Shown in pieces: positions 23,301-29,477 of a DNA stretch of 64,000 nucleotides; position 1 is the stretch's first letter, and the number at the start of each line of letters is the position of its first letter. Below the pieces are notes generated by a model. It saw nothing but the letters and a program-made list of their open reading frames with translations, was not told the origin of the DNA and did no database searches. The stretch comes from Bradyrhizobium betae. GTDB lineage: Bacteria > Pseudomonadota > Alphaproteobacteria > Rhizobiales > Xanthobacteraceae. Made by a program: the position numbers and the translations under genes. The stretch is taken from NCBI RefSeq assembly GCF_008932115.1, contig NZ_CP044543.1, forward strand, positions 744,001 to 808,000, given 5' to 3'.

Positions 23301-24665
23301 GGCCAGGATCTGCGCGCCGTTCATGATCGCGATGTTCGGCGCGTCGATGATGACGTTGTTGGCATTTCCAGTCGAATGGCCGGAGCCATCGAGACGGCGG
23401 GCATCGATCATCGCGTGCGCGGCGAGCGTGATGGAATGATCGGCCTGGAGGAGGTAGTCGGCCCCGGCGCTGAGCCCGGCGAGCGCATTCACGATGGAGC
23501 TGTTCGACAGCGTCACGCCGGTGTCGCCCTGGGCGGCATCGCCGACGACCATGTCGGTCGGGTCGATCAGCAGCGTGCCGGCCTTGCCGCCGTCCGCGCT
23601 GAGGTTGACCTTGATGCCCTGGCCGATGTCGATGATCCCGTTCGCGCTGAAATCGACGAGGCCGGCATTGCCGGTCTTCGCGCTGGCGTCGAAACTGGCG
23701 CCGCCCGCCACGGTCAGGTTCTGTGCCGCCTTCAGGCGAATTTCGCCGGCATTGCCGGTCGTGCTCGCGATGTTCAGCCTGGCGTTCTTGCCGACATCGA
23801 TGTTGTTGCCGGCCTGCACCGTGATGTTGCTCGGCGTCGAGGTCTTGCTCTGCGCGGTCAGGCGCCCGTTGACGCGTGCGTTGTTGACGGCGCCGATATG
23901 GATCGAGCCGTTGCTGACGGTGATGGCGCTGGCGCTGCGCAGGCCCTTCGAATTGACCGAGGCCGCGAACTTGGCGGCATGGTCGAGATTGGCGATGTCG
24001 CGTTGGGTGGCGCCGCCGACATAGACGTTCTGCCCGGTCAGCCGCACGCCGTCGATGGCGTTGATCCGGCCATAGATGCGGATGTTGCCGTCCGGCGAGA
24101 CCGGGAACGATCCGGCCATCAGATTGCCGACCGCCGACTGGTTGATCGCACCGTTCGCGCCGATCAGGCTGTCGGTGAACTCGCGCGTCGGCGTCGAGAC
24201 ATTGAGGCTGCCGACGTTTACCGTGCCGGAACGGCCGACCACGAACCCCTTGGGATCGGCGAAATAGACGTTACCGCCGATCGCACCGTTCATGTAGGAG
24301 TTCAGCGTACCGTTGACGTAGACCGGCGCGTCGCGAACGATGTTGACGAGGTTTTGCGTCCCGGTCGGCAGTTGCAGGTTGACGGTGTTGCCCTGCCCGA
24401 CGCTGAACTGCGAGAACGAGTTGAAGGCGTTGTTGCCCGAGACCGTCGACGTCGTGACGTTGGTGACGCTGCCGGAGGTCTGCAGGCTTGTGCCGGTGCG
24501 CCCGTCCGGCGTGATCACGTTCGCCGTCTGCGCCTGAACGCGGACGCTGTACACCGGCAGGAAGACCATCTGCATCGCGCAGAGCAGCGACATCGAACGG
24601 AAGTGCGAAAGCCTCCGCAGCGTCGTCGGCTCGTCATTGTCTCGCGTCGCAGACGGTCTGCGCAT
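8334..24665 (-). CDS. giant filamentous hemagglutinin-like adhesin (TpsA exoprotein, LktA / FxxPxG type)
   Basis: A single uninterrupted frame of 5443 residues. It starts with a long extended signal peptide (about residues 1-45, ending RVQA). The TPS secretion domain follows, with FNSFSQFSVGQGNTVNLQLP, NLVNIV and then FADPKGFVVGRSGTVNVGSL at about 135-154; FADPKG fits the FxxPxG signature of leukotoxin-LktA-like filamentous adhesins (from memory). The bulk is Gly/Ala/Ser/Thr/Asn-rich and reads as degenerate beta-helical repeats (many IGAAVAVG-, NTTTAYI- and GSGTTI-like stretches). It is expected to form a very long surface fibre exported by the downstream TpsB. The mature chain is cysteine-poor apart from six close pairs. 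The C-terminus carries no autotransporter barrel. Role in adhesion or biofilm is inferred. Confidence 0.9.
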   Translation of the reverse strand: MRRPSATRDNDEPTTLRRLSHFRSMSLLCAMQMVFLPVYSVRVQAQTANVITPDGRTGTSLQTSGSVTNVTTSTVSGNNAFNSFSQFSVGQGNTVNLQLPTGTQNLVNIVRDAPVYVNGTLNSYMNGAIGGNVYFADPKGFVVGRSGTVNVGSLNVSTPTREFTDSLIGANGAINQSAVGNLMAGSFPVSPDGNIRIYGRINAIDGVRLTGQNVYVGGATQRDIANLDHAAKFAASVNSKGLRSASAITVSNGSIHIGAVNNARVNGRLTAQSKTSTPSNITVQAGNNIDVGKNARLNIASTTGNAGEIRLKAAQNLTVAGGASFDASAKTGNAGLVDFSANGIIDIGQGIKVNLSADGGKAGTLLIDPTDMVVGDAAQGDTGVTLSNSSIVNALAGLSAGADYLLQADHSITLAAHAMIDARRLDGSGHSTGNANNVIIDAPNIAIMNGAQILAQSVNFGGTTYADGNVTLRATASDIKLAGQATATTAITVDGRITGGNITIASVSTATSSFTSSVPGLFTLVGTTLAASMLGINGGYVAASATASVNINGHANINGTGNVAIASHGSETAQDPAIASTLLGGSPIGASAVVGKIDGNVTTNVASGATISAGGNLGIHAINDGTLSVAAVAATSSAQFVETVAYSTGSVSTTANVATGANLSVGNVNASGNLLTVRAINNNSFATSATSVALSTPTASGGVGGALAISDVTTSANAKLGSSLGTSASSRMNGSVLVEATSNTTSNSTMASTIVGTPALVGAIQEFLVSSPSLTGMMAQQMVSLMPVNFNFKAAGALSLANSTENATASIGQNPSGGAPSLYVSGNVAVVSTLIDRGVRSNATASAITKDATSGEGVAISAAVAWGNFNHNSDAYIGSGTTINAANIAVDASTWMPITNTWLKWDGLTEVLGHLNGNLGVGGNILTSYANATADAGDTIGLAGSLNHFVVNNNTTAWVAGSASLTATCTTACGSAATVDNGDVHTYDASIQIAATTTTASIDAAGNVGTLGFLPGNTSGGSSVGGAVNLVQFNTNTIAGVSDRATLRAADDIAVNAITSDQFVAVAPSSGKAAGALALNGITSLGFLNNTTHASISSQATVYAATVNVLAQQDLSVVTLSGAMNFNSSGGSAVGLAVAYLGANADTSAYIGDNHSDIRPGVFSANDPFAGTSGGAGSVNVDNLTISATTSGRITAAAVAAAVSDPAASNVSDKAGAAGAASTGGTAAITTAASKIASSSGSSTDGFSVDLAGSSSVTDVSLGTSAYIKNTSVNKYTTASAVTTNTIVQALNDTILSNGSGSAAFNLAGASAQGAAIGGAIAAAMSSNATLAYIYGTTMNNQSSVTVQALNGGSETVVALGVAGSKSNSASLSASVGIMTDSANAYIESSTITGQASGVNRALEVDAYQTTNIAIGGGSLYMSGGQVGVGIGLTYASIADPTGGNATDAHIRTSALSNYDTLLVMADSASVIAAGAASGGGGASANGLAGAIVVNEISPTTTAYVNSGATVTINIGRVTVLADSGAVSALDTALGNLVKKSNNNHLASDTCTVAGGTGGQNCIDFSAAALNDGAGNGPGASIISVAGTIQAGKNNVGASLVYDTITTTHSAYIANVLLTAGVNGNVSVSAVDSSKIQSVTIGFGLATGQFAGVGGTTISSIANTVSAAIGNNLSSASQSAITAKSILVTATDNSSITGTAAVAGASTQGSAAGLALVYSSIANNVSAGVTGSKLTASGNVAVSANSNANISTVAVGIAMSSQVGLAGSVATNLMGTNVTASITAAGTNGINGADVTATNNVGVTAGNNDKAAVFAGAVSISKGAGGGAGSLVTNKITGTTAAYISGANTKVDALGTSTTDTLSVNNGTLVHGFDLGTAHAPSDTTPDLSENQDAVRGLAVVASSHQAVTANVASLAASSGIAIMINPITNVMSGGTRAYIDSASIDTRLTSSTLAPQIEVAASSFSYSGTFGAGIIPPTGNGGGGATIISTTMSRDTFATITNATIGGVQSSSPTVGAVTVKANAEQDASSIAIGFNTGSVGLNVFQATTEAYVDGGALTAASLTVNANNNTGIFSANGSGAYGSQAAIGAAFLVQVSSNRTEAHVGDEFAYHGGTATHTTAINLTGALDVEAKTKNRFEAYSVGGALATGSAAIAGMANIEIASNTTIAGVYDVTLQSPTGGTAGAVTINATEDVAIKEIAGALAVGASGGGVGIGAAANVLVFKSQTTAESINSNLNSSGAINVNALSTKEVLSYAVTAGIGGSVGIGATVGVIIIGANLGDTHEQSQLDGTIGAANSGTNTSHGSDAVASGTAGNPNGASVTSTYNVSGVLTDAGRDGVTAQVLGGNVTATQVNVAATSANAAKMYLLGAGFAKNVGIGAGIGYTSVKSYVLADLTANVTAPSVTVAAVVKDASTGPYAGKTIDTEAIAGGAALYFGADAAVAIGNVANDVTARLGGHVTGTGGTGAAVMAQDSTTQVVFTGGVTAGAAAVGASVATAGRSSTVAAQVLDNAVVDMLTLAVGASGAGRLTTTATALGGGIVAGVGADAEAHENSSVTAEIGSGASITTSATGVGTLVTASIMPNLSSSAIGVSVGGGAVGIAIAKSTVGATVTADVGDNVVFAGGALAVTAMALVPTSGTTTYAWALAGGGGSLIGAQGSLAQASENATVSAYGGTGIALPNADVVIAAQNDSAQYAEATGLSTGFLALGATVAQTSSSAHTYAYLGAPADMDATHLNHTDYTGILQISATGTDANVSNATVGAGGTYAGAAAVATTSSTAVTNARFDGGTTDDTLYFGGLSVKAKHTTNYAASGDAYQASTAGVSGGAAQNDVNTTTTAEIGTHLIINSDGGNIAVISNDIVNQAGGGARSGSGGMFAGAAALSNSTVTQTVTTNIGAGTVLSLNGDPRTATGVIDIEAYNTLNTVDTASLATAALFAGGGAESNMTANATLAVNINARELFSVGKIYVGSAAKMAAANNANASLYGAIAGVGASTNTWVHANQAVTVSGSTTIEAWRDINILAGISGDTITFSSVQATATTVVYNNTAVPISTLYRGTANAGNDSSLTLADSSKVLGVRDIYLGATQGQVTASGNGSNYNPYLDIFSAKNSDNHSHTSGTGDVALNGIVVAGINNDVTITIDLGASAPTLSTSSPYSPLKPNLSSPPTLEYVDDVDHFSPVKSWDHQTIQYTIVGGFNPYDNIVNQLATLTGLTATQIRTQLSTSTSAHPATMAPSGADPTGDAQRQINALIQQAPYTSDAAGNAFAFGDILVSAGNVSILAQKLTGNSLSGHTAPSVTAQSSPKIKVENRGLDFMDFANLTVTNVTGGNISYRQIDHVDADSHSNVTFTATPSATPIIDISATYNRVDPSTGLGVDGNGNQLTRKPDIYFDGIVTNENGLLKITSQLGSVVASQSLNAATIQMVAPNGSFIFLGGVGSFYNSNHDVTSQWAGVEYKPADNDTLTAVMAAATYLGAYGDYATSPHIGDGGQHPYFYYCCVDGHGGVQQTAANSTVFTARMLMTYYDGLSLYSAIFLPMGNGSPNGGGGSVGSTSTLAAMEGPTVQTISTAPWERNTYTGQGVYSNTTYDYTTTSTDAQGHTTTTNHTSTFYSPFNCSGCSAYFQVVNIQNDVITPRTASSNAPSNWSSTTPSGYQNPANAPFILGQAIIISAGVINVNGLIQSGTSSNYSVDIGSGVLSAINGLKTSNNGADFAQAQANARNGSYYDITAAATTQFSSDIKIGVKYNALTDQIMVNGVVQGSGGYVYLNGKIISTSTDGTAQGTIAVKGGAGTITVNNSTGLQLVTNTINTGVSAPSVIQIVDQLQQQTTWYVYNPSASGGQQVSTYRTNSVNASAYNPAMLTSLSGTAGIQYAVKPNMYYQWVDTATLDRPTTSTQFDYGWHYTPNASGDNWTRTVSLVENVMQATGGGGNTGQLQTANFQEVVTATGNYHGGGYNTSAGLCCGADGHYDWFQQIYDHLTLTLTNTVKASNPINIQFSGGGVSTVNVSSNSGIVINGPINNLSGDTTVIATGANSAITSGASANNPMISGKNVTLSADGGIGTRGTNGVPVQVQVYGGSLKADTIDRDIAIAATGSLSIDHVKANALGATPQGSVFLSATGDINSVAAYDVTNPVVVGKNIEINSSGGAIGATSSVVNGATTLTNINPLVIQATGTVQASGAVDGGVLDSASATGTYIVQSKGDLRLGTIQSSGGPVFLEAAGSDNNPASILNGRPAAGISAAESAHLQAVWDNLGLLNGNPATAAVNSYQSMVTAAYNDYFQLKNIAFANGTYNPTSVGLTVLRAQVAAKLGIDPANVSTTDMKVEATTRFLRDQFLLGKISTAELNSSLTTLLGSAPTDALATVFGTTLSSGLFTSLFQGVAAADQRLPTNTALQTALTTYNANYNYTLASTERVYGIITSGSQWTHDQLAYTVSSSAVGAAPPPIDPDVAANVSASQIMLYAPKGSVGNSAAPQTFTFTSVDSSALSTEQKALLSSAGPGQLTVGATTDPTTHVTTYTVSLSQQNLVIVDNPIAISAKALSNIYLGSKNSLTLGGITANYGPIAAAQANGIQVMGRGDVKLDAVTGITAAAGVTGVPVITGDIASLTLIAEHGNIGAPSGTAGSNPASNANAIQIAFSDPANDQLDQASSGQGIYVKQTTGDLILGNISAGNEIQIAAAGSIYAEAGFTDRTAIHILGADLDLRAGGSIGFNGASFQPLQVNISGTVTGSAVGDLSILAVTGDLAVGASGAYGTLSAGGALTLNAARGALTINTSLTSNGLMQLLANRAVTIAGGTSAAPVLVTSSAEGVTLAAATLSMGAYSAIDAAKVITIATTGDAILGQLNTPLSYAAAGGAPSIVVSAGGVASLGAILGNGDGQTTFMGSGAGASLDLTASNGIGSTTRRLGFNASLLSASTTDGSIYLQALTGTEATLLSALKGNVDIIGTQALTIDRVVAGTATGASGKFSAVIDNGSIIVGTVDSSGSQTVHASQNVTFKSLTATGSSSDAGNIDVTADNGFILAQTVMSGGVTTLGSVSAHGSARLIAAGTNTGHSLTAATGNAVLSGTVVRWDNLNVGGTLDVTATAGGITVGTAISGGTQTLHALGDIVFSQLTTTGIPGDAGDLNVKSDTGSLHGGSITANGQTRFDVAGSASFDRISGDTVKMTSSGDLTINWVSVVRELDLAADTINVKGEQIRSNPAIPLILNITGYNGGVAKSANVSIDPDSIIINQLRVVDANVFTDAHAVTILNGYVPGQLMLTTATQQVLLDNRTPAPSSWPTLQLYQPGGVFTMTQIGNANVTNAYVVFYSGDVSATVINYGPGHTCCEGFTGASMVRNIPVDGEGKESIETWIARKDGAGSFYLLGLSGKARLDALMTPRPVETIGSGPAVNIEGLSDLRKLRRQGQRVGRPGWKDASVETTRPAVGRLAQAW

Positions 24666-24696
24666 TTCAGATCCTCGTCATCGGCATTTGCGCCGA

Positions 24697-25452
24697 TCAG
24701 AACTGGCCGGGCGGCAGCTTGAAGATGTCGGGGCTCTTGGCATCGGCCACGTAGAACAGCAGCAGGCTGGTGGGCGTCAGCACACGCTGGTTGTTCTCCT
24801 TGTTCTCGAACGTGCCCTGCAGCAGCAGGATCACCGAACGGTCCCTGGCGTCGCTGCCGCGGAACATCACGATGCCGCCAGCAACCGGCATGTTGACCGC
24901 GATGGAGTCCGGCTTGAAGCCTTCGCCCATGAAATGAGCGCGCAGGATGTTGGCGTTGGAAAACAGCTTCTCCGGCGTCATCGCCGTGTCGGTCCCCTTC
25001 GACCAGACCGCGCCGACCTGGATCAGCGACTTGGACTTGTAGCCGAACACGTAGGAGAGCTCGGCGGTGCCGCCGTTGGGCAGCAGTTCCGGAACGGCGA
25101 GCAGCAGGCTGCGCGTCAATTCCGACGCGTTGTCCTGGATCTTGATGGCGTCGGGCTTGGCGTTGAAATCCTTCGTCATCGCCGCGCGCACATCGGCCTC
25201 GTTCATGCCGAACTTGGCGGAGCGGAAGCCATCGATCGCCTTGGCCGTCTTGTCCTCGCCCGTGGGGGTCTCGGCCGCAGCCGTCGACGTCGCGCCAGCG
25301 GTTGGTGCGCCGGCTGCGGCAGGCGCAGCACCGGCCGCGGCGGCTCTGGGGACGGCCTTCTGCTTCGGCACCGCGCCTTGGGCCGCAAGCGGTCCGGCTG
25401 CAACAGAGGTGAGCAGGCCGACGAGGGCCGGGATGAGGTAGATTCTGCGCAT
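24697..25452 (-). CDS. small exported protein of unknown function, first gene of the TPS operon
   Basis: 251 residues counted from the ATG at 25452, which is preceded by GAAGG at good spacing; a start 12 codons further up is possible. An N-terminal signal peptide (RRIYLIPALVGLLTSVAAG, then LAAQG) is followed by a low-complexity Ala/Pro/Thr linker to about residue 65. After that comes a folded domain beginning DGFRSAKFGMNEADVRAAM and ending PDIFKLPPGQF. I do not recognise a named family. It lies 31 bases before tpsA, and the order (this gene, tpsA, tpsB) suggests it helps export, fold or anchor the adhesin; that is inference from position only. Confidence 0.75.
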   Translation of the reverse strand: MRRIYLIPALVGLLTSVAAGPLAAQGAVPKQKAVPRAAAAGAAPAAAGAPTAGATSTAAAETPTGEDKTAKAIDGFRSAKFGMNEADVRAAMTKDFNAKPDAIKIQDNASELTRSLLLAVPELLPNGGTAELSYVFGYKSKSLIQVGAVWSKGTDTAMTPEKLFSNANILRAHFMGEGFKPDSIAVNMPVAGGIVMFRGSDARDRSVILLLQGTFENKENNQRVLTPTSLLLFYVADAKSPDIFKLPPGQF

Positions 25453-25743
25453 CGTAAACCTTCGAAAAAGCTTGAAACAACGGCTCAAAAATCAGCAGTC
25501 ACGAAATCGGCTTCCCCGAACCGTCGTCGAAACCGAGACGGGAATGTTGCAATGCCACAAGGCCTTACAAAACGTCACGGAGCAGACAAGGCTCGAAACA
25601 GCGACTCCCAAGGCGCGTAGGAATACGGTATCGGGCTGCCCAATGCTGCGAATGAACATTCATACGCGTCGATTTTCATCAATTGTGGCCGTTAGCCTTT
25701 CGCGTTATGCACACGGCTGGAAATAAGTTTTGCGAAACATTTC
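25453..25743. other. intergenic region between the divergent TPS operon and the binding-protein/kinase pair
   Basis: About 290 bases without a convincing gene. It must hold the leftward promoter of the 18.8-kb TPS operon and the rightward promoter of the binding-protein gene. It is more AT-rich than its surroundings, especially 25660-25743 (for example ATTTTCATCAATTGTGG and GGAAATAAGTTTTGCG). I could not assign -35/-10 boxes or an operator with confidence. Confidence 0.5.
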
Positions 25744-26790
25744 ATGATCAAGCGGCCTGCTCCTGCCCACACCGTGCCGGCGCCTGCCCGCCGCGATTTC
25801 CTCCGCCTTGCAGGTACAACTGCCGCGGGATTCTTCGCGCTCGGCGCAACATCGGATCGCATGCGAATCGTGGCGTCGCTGACCAGCCTGTCGCTCGATG
25901 ACGAGCTGACCAGAAGGAACATGTCCGACGGCAACACGACCTCTCGCCTCGGCGGCCTCATCGCAGGGTTGAAGCAGCGCGGCTGGGTCGAAGGGGTCAA
26001 CTACCGCTTCGAGATCCGTTCGACCTTCGGCGGACCGGACAAGCTGAAGACCGCGGTGCAGGAGCTGATCGGGCTCAAGCCGGACGTCATCCTGACCGGC
26101 TCGACGATCGAAACCGCGGCGATGCTGGGTGCCACCAGGACGATTCCGATCGTTTTCGCGACCGCAAACGATCCCGTCGGCAACGGCTTTGTGGAAAGTC
26201 TCGCACGTCCCGGCGGCAACGTCACCGGCTTCACCAGCAGCACCGCCGAGATGGGCGGCAAATGGCTTCAGCTCATCAAGGAGGCCGTGCCTGATATCGC
26301 GCGCGTCGGCGTCCTCTACAATCCGGCGACGACACCGCGCGCCGGCCGCTTCTTCCTCGATTCCGTCGAGCAGGAGGCCGCGGCAGCCGGCGTCGGCGTG
26401 GTCCTCGCCCCCGTCAGCGCGCCCGCCGACATCGACGCCGCGATCGGCCGCTTTGCCGCGCCGCCGAAGGCCGCGATGATCTCGCTGGTCGACAGCTTCC
26501 TGGTGATCAACCGGCAGGCGATCGTCGCGACAGCCGCGAAATACCGCGTTCCCATGATCTATCCGTTCCACTATTTCATGGATGCGGGCGGCCTGATGAG
26601 CTACGGCCCGACGCTCGAAGTGCGCTCGGCCGATTATGTCGACCTGATCCTGCGCGGCACCAAGGCCGGCGATCTGCCGGTGCAATCGCCGCGAAAGTAC
26701 GAACTGCTGATCAACCGCACGGTCGCCCGCACGCTCGGATTGACCATCCCCTTCACATTGCTCGCGCGCGCCGACGAGATCCGCGAGTGA
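25744..26790 (+). CDS. ABC-type substrate-binding protein (TrpX/DUF534-like) with Tat signal
   Basis: 348-residue periplasmic binding protein of the ABC_sub_bind family (Pfam PF04392 type). A twin-arginine signal is visible at residues 16-35 (RRDFLRLAGTTAAGFFALGA). The body shows the family landmarks LIAGLKQRGWVEGVNYRFE, PDVILTGSTIETAAM, IPIVFATANDPVGNGFVESL followed by ARPGGNVTG, and a late GLTIPFTLLARADEI. Ligand unknown; relatives bind amino acids or aromatic compounds. There is no permease or ATPase gene beside it. Instead its stop codon overlaps the GTG start of a membrane histidine kinase, so it may serve as a ligand receptor for signalling. Confidence 0.85.
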   Translation: MIKRPAPAHTVPAPARRDFLRLAGTTAAGFFALGATSDRMRIVASLTSLSLDDELTRRNMSDGNTTSRLGGLIAGLKQRGWVEGVNYRFEIRSTFGGPDKLKTAVQELIGLKPDVILTGSTIETAAMLGATRTIPIVFATANDPVGNGFVESLARPGGNVTGFTSSTAEMGGKWLQLIKEAVPDIARVGVLYNPATTPRAGRFFLDSVEQEAAAAGVGVVLAPVSAPADIDAAIGRFAAPPKAAMISLVDSFLVINRQAIVATAAKYRVPMIYPFHYFMDAGGLMSYGPTLEVRSADYVDLILRGTKAGDLPVQSPRKYELLINRTVARTLGLTIPFTLLARADEIRE

Positions 26791-29477
26791 ACGAAGCGGT
26801 CGACCAGGAGCAGTTGCGGACGCCTCCGGGCCGGCTGTTCCGAAAATACCTCGTCTCGATCGTCGCACTCGTCTTTGCCGCCCTCGCCATCAACACAGGC
26901 TTCGACGTCTGGTTCTCCTATCGCGAGCAGAAGCAGCTGCTCGCGGCGACGCAGCGCGAGCAGGCCGCATCCGCGGCGATCCAGATCGGCCAGTTCATCG
27001 GCCAGATCGAGAACCAGATCCGATGGCTCTCGCGCCTGCCCGCGGAGCTGTCGACCAACGAAGACGATCGCCTCAACGCCATCCGCCTGCTGCGCCTCTC
27101 ACCCGCGATCGCGGAGATTACCGAACTCGACGCGCAAGGCCGCGAGCAGGTGCGCGTGTCGCGTCGCGTCGCGGACAGGGTCGGCAGCAAGGTCGACCTC
27201 TCCACCTCGCCGGCCTTCCGCGGCGCCAACGAAAGCCGGGCCTATTACGGACCGGTCTACTTCTTCGGCGACACCGAGCCGTTCATGACGCTCGCCACGC
27301 GCGGGACCGGCCCCGCGCCGAATGTGGTCGTCGCCGAAGTCAATCTGCGCTTCATCTGGGACCTCGTCGCCGGGATCAGGGTCGGTAACACCGGCAAGAC
27401 CTATGTGGTCGACCGCAAGGGCGTGCTGATCGCGCATCCCGATCTGTGGCCGGCGCTGCGCCGCTCCGATCTCTCCGGCCACGCCGACGTGCGCGCCGCG
27501 CTCGACGGTGTGGGGCCGTCCTCGAACGGCCTGGTCAAGGAGGACCTGTCGGGCCAGCGCGTGCTGTCGACCTATGCGACGGTCCCCTCGCTTGGCTGGG
27601 TGGTGTTCGTCGAGCTGCCGCTCACGGAAGCCTATGCACCGATCTACGCGTCGATCGGACGCTCGACGTTTCTCCTGGTCATCCTGCTCGCGATCGCGGT
27701 TCTGGTGTCGCTCTTCCTCAGCCGGCGCATGACCGTGCCGATCCAGATGCTGACGCAAGGCGCCAAACGGATCGGCAGCGGTGATCTCGGCCTGCGGCTC
27801 GCGATCAAGACCGGCGACGAGCTGGAGGCGCTCGGCGATCAGTTCAACCGGATGGCCGCGCATCTGCGCGACTCCTACGCCACGCTCGAGCGCAAGGTGA
27901 TCGAGCGGACCTCCGAGCTCGAGAAGGCCCGCGACCACGCCCTCGCCGAACATGACTCAGCCGAACGCGCGCGCGGCGTTGCGGTTGCCGCCAACCAGAC
28001 CAAGTCGCGTTTCCTCGCCGTCGTCAGCCACGAGCTGCGCACGCCGCTGAACGGCGTCATGGGGGTGCTGCAACTGCTCGATGACGGCAGCCTCGGCGAC
28101 GCCGAGCGCCGACATCTGGCGACCGCGGCGGCGTCGGGCGAGACGCTGATCGCGCTGGTCGACGCCATCCTGGAATATGCCCGCCTGGAGGCCAGCACGG
28201 AGACGCTGGAAACGCGCGACTTCCGCCTCCACCAGCTGATCGAGACCGCCGTGGACCTGATGCGGCCGCAGGCCTTCGCCAAGGGCCTGACATTCGACCT
28301 CGCCTTCGACGAAACGATCAACACATCGGTGCATGGCGATCCTGTCAGGCTCAACCGCATCCTGCTCAACCTGATCGGCAACGCGATCAAGTTCACCCCG
28401 CGCGGCGGAATTGCCTTGAAGGCGACGGCCGAGCGGCACGTCGATGACGTGCTGCTGCACGTCACCGTCCGCGACACCGGCATCGGCATCGCGCCCGACA
28501 TGCACGAGCGCATCTTCGACGATTTCGTCCAGGCCGACGACAGCATCGCGCGGCGGTTCGGCGGCACCGGGCTTGGCCTTGCGATCGCGCGGCGCCTCAC
28601 GGGCCTGATGCGCGGCGAACTGACCGTGGAGAGCACGCCGGGCGCGGGCAGCACCTTCACGCTTAACGTGCCGCTCGGCCATGCCGCGAGCGGCATCGCG
28701 CAAGGTGCGCTTCCGCCGCCGTCGCGGCAGCTCCGCGTGCTGCTGGTCGACGACGATCCCGTCAATTGCGAGGTCGGCGAAGCGATCCTGAATCGGCTCG
28801 GCCATCACCCCACCATCGCGCGCAACGGCGCCTCGGCCATCGCGCTCGCCCGCGAGCAGGCCTTCGACGTCATCCTGATGGATCTGCACATGCCCGACAT
28901 GGACGGCGTCGAGGCGGCCTCACGGATCGGCAAGCTCGGCCTGCCGAAGACGCCGCGCATCATCGCCGTCACCGCCGACGTGTCGCGCAGCGCCCGCGAG
29001 CGGCTCGCGGGCGCCGGCATCACCAGGATTGTCGGCAAGCCGATCCTGATCAATGCGCTGCGCGAGGCGATCGAAGACACCCCGGACGCGCCGGCAGCAG
29101 CGCAACTCGCCGCAGGTGCGTTGATCGACCGGCATTTCCTCGACGACCAGAAGGAGCTGCTGGGTCCGGCGCAAATCGCAAAGCTGCACCTATTGCTAGA
29201 AGAGACCAGCGACAAGCTGATCGAGGACATCGCCAAGGCCGCGGCGACCGGCGATCACAAGCAGCTTGCGCGCTCCGCGCACCAGCTCGGCAGCGCCGCC
29301 AGCGCGCTCGGCCTCGTCCGCCTGTTCGAGCGCTGCCGCGAGGTCGAGGAGGCCGCCAACTCGATGTCCCGGCCCGAGTGCCAAAGCGCCGCACGCCAGC
29401 TCGCCGCGCTTCGCGATGCTTCGATGAATGCGCTGGATGATCTGCTTGCCCCTGCCGAGCAGCGGTCGATCAACTAG
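26787..29477 (+). CDS. hybrid sensor histidine kinase (Cache-HAMP-HisKA-HATPase-REC-Hpt)
   Basis: 896-residue membrane kinase starting with GTG inside a GTGA overlap with the binding-protein gene. A first transmembrane helix (about 21-42) leads to a periplasmic double-Cache-like domain (to about 290). A second helix and a HAMP segment follow (about 292-370), then a short coiled coil. The phosphoacceptor is His415 in VVSHELRTPLNGVMG. The ATPase boxes are LIGNAIKFTPRGG, DTGIGIAPD and FGGTGLGLAIARRL. The receiver has DDDP and Asp699 in LMDLHMPDMDG. The C-terminal Hpt domain has His832 in AHQLGSAASALG. This is a complete internal phosphorelay without a DNA-binding partner in view. Its end overlaps the convergent LysR gene by 8 bases. 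Confidence 0.93.
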   Translation: MNEAVDQEQLRTPPGRLFRKYLVSIVALVFAALAINTGFDVWFSYREQKQLLAATQREQAASAAIQIGQFIGQIENQIRWLSRLPAELSTNEDDRLNAIRLLRLSPAIAEITELDAQGREQVRVSRRVADRVGSKVDLSTSPAFRGANESRAYYGPVYFFGDTEPFMTLATRGTGPAPNVVVAEVNLRFIWDLVAGIRVGNTGKTYVVDRKGVLIAHPDLWPALRRSDLSGHADVRAALDGVGPSSNGLVKEDLSGQRVLSTYATVPSLGWVVFVELPLTEAYAPIYASIGRSTFLLVILLAIAVLVSLFLSRRMTVPIQMLTQGAKRIGSGDLGLRLAIKTGDELEALGDQFNRMAAHLRDSYATLERKVIERTSELEKARDHALAEHDSAERARGVAVAANQTKSRFLAVVSHELRTPLNGVMGVLQLLDDGSLGDAERRHLATAAASGETLIALVDAILEYARLEASTETLETRDFRLHQLIETAVDLMRPQAFAKGLTFDLAFDETINTSVHGDPVRLNRILLNLIGNAIKFTPRGGIALKATAERHVDDVLLHVTVRDTGIGIAPDMHERIFDDFVQADDSIARRFGGTGLGLAIARRLTGLMRGELTVESTPGAGSTFTLNVPLGHAASGIAQGALPPPSRQLRVLLVDDDPVNCEVGEAILNRLGHHPTIARNGASAIALAREQAFDVILMDLHMPDMDGVEAASRIGKLGLPKTPRIIAVTADVSRSARERLAGAGITRIVGKPILINALREAIEDTPDAPAAAQLAAGALIDRHFLDDQKELLGPAQIAKLHLLLEETSDKLIEDIAKAAATGDHKQLARSAHQLGSAASALGLVRLFERCREVEEAANSMSRPECQSAARQLAALRDASMNALDDLLAPAEQRSIN

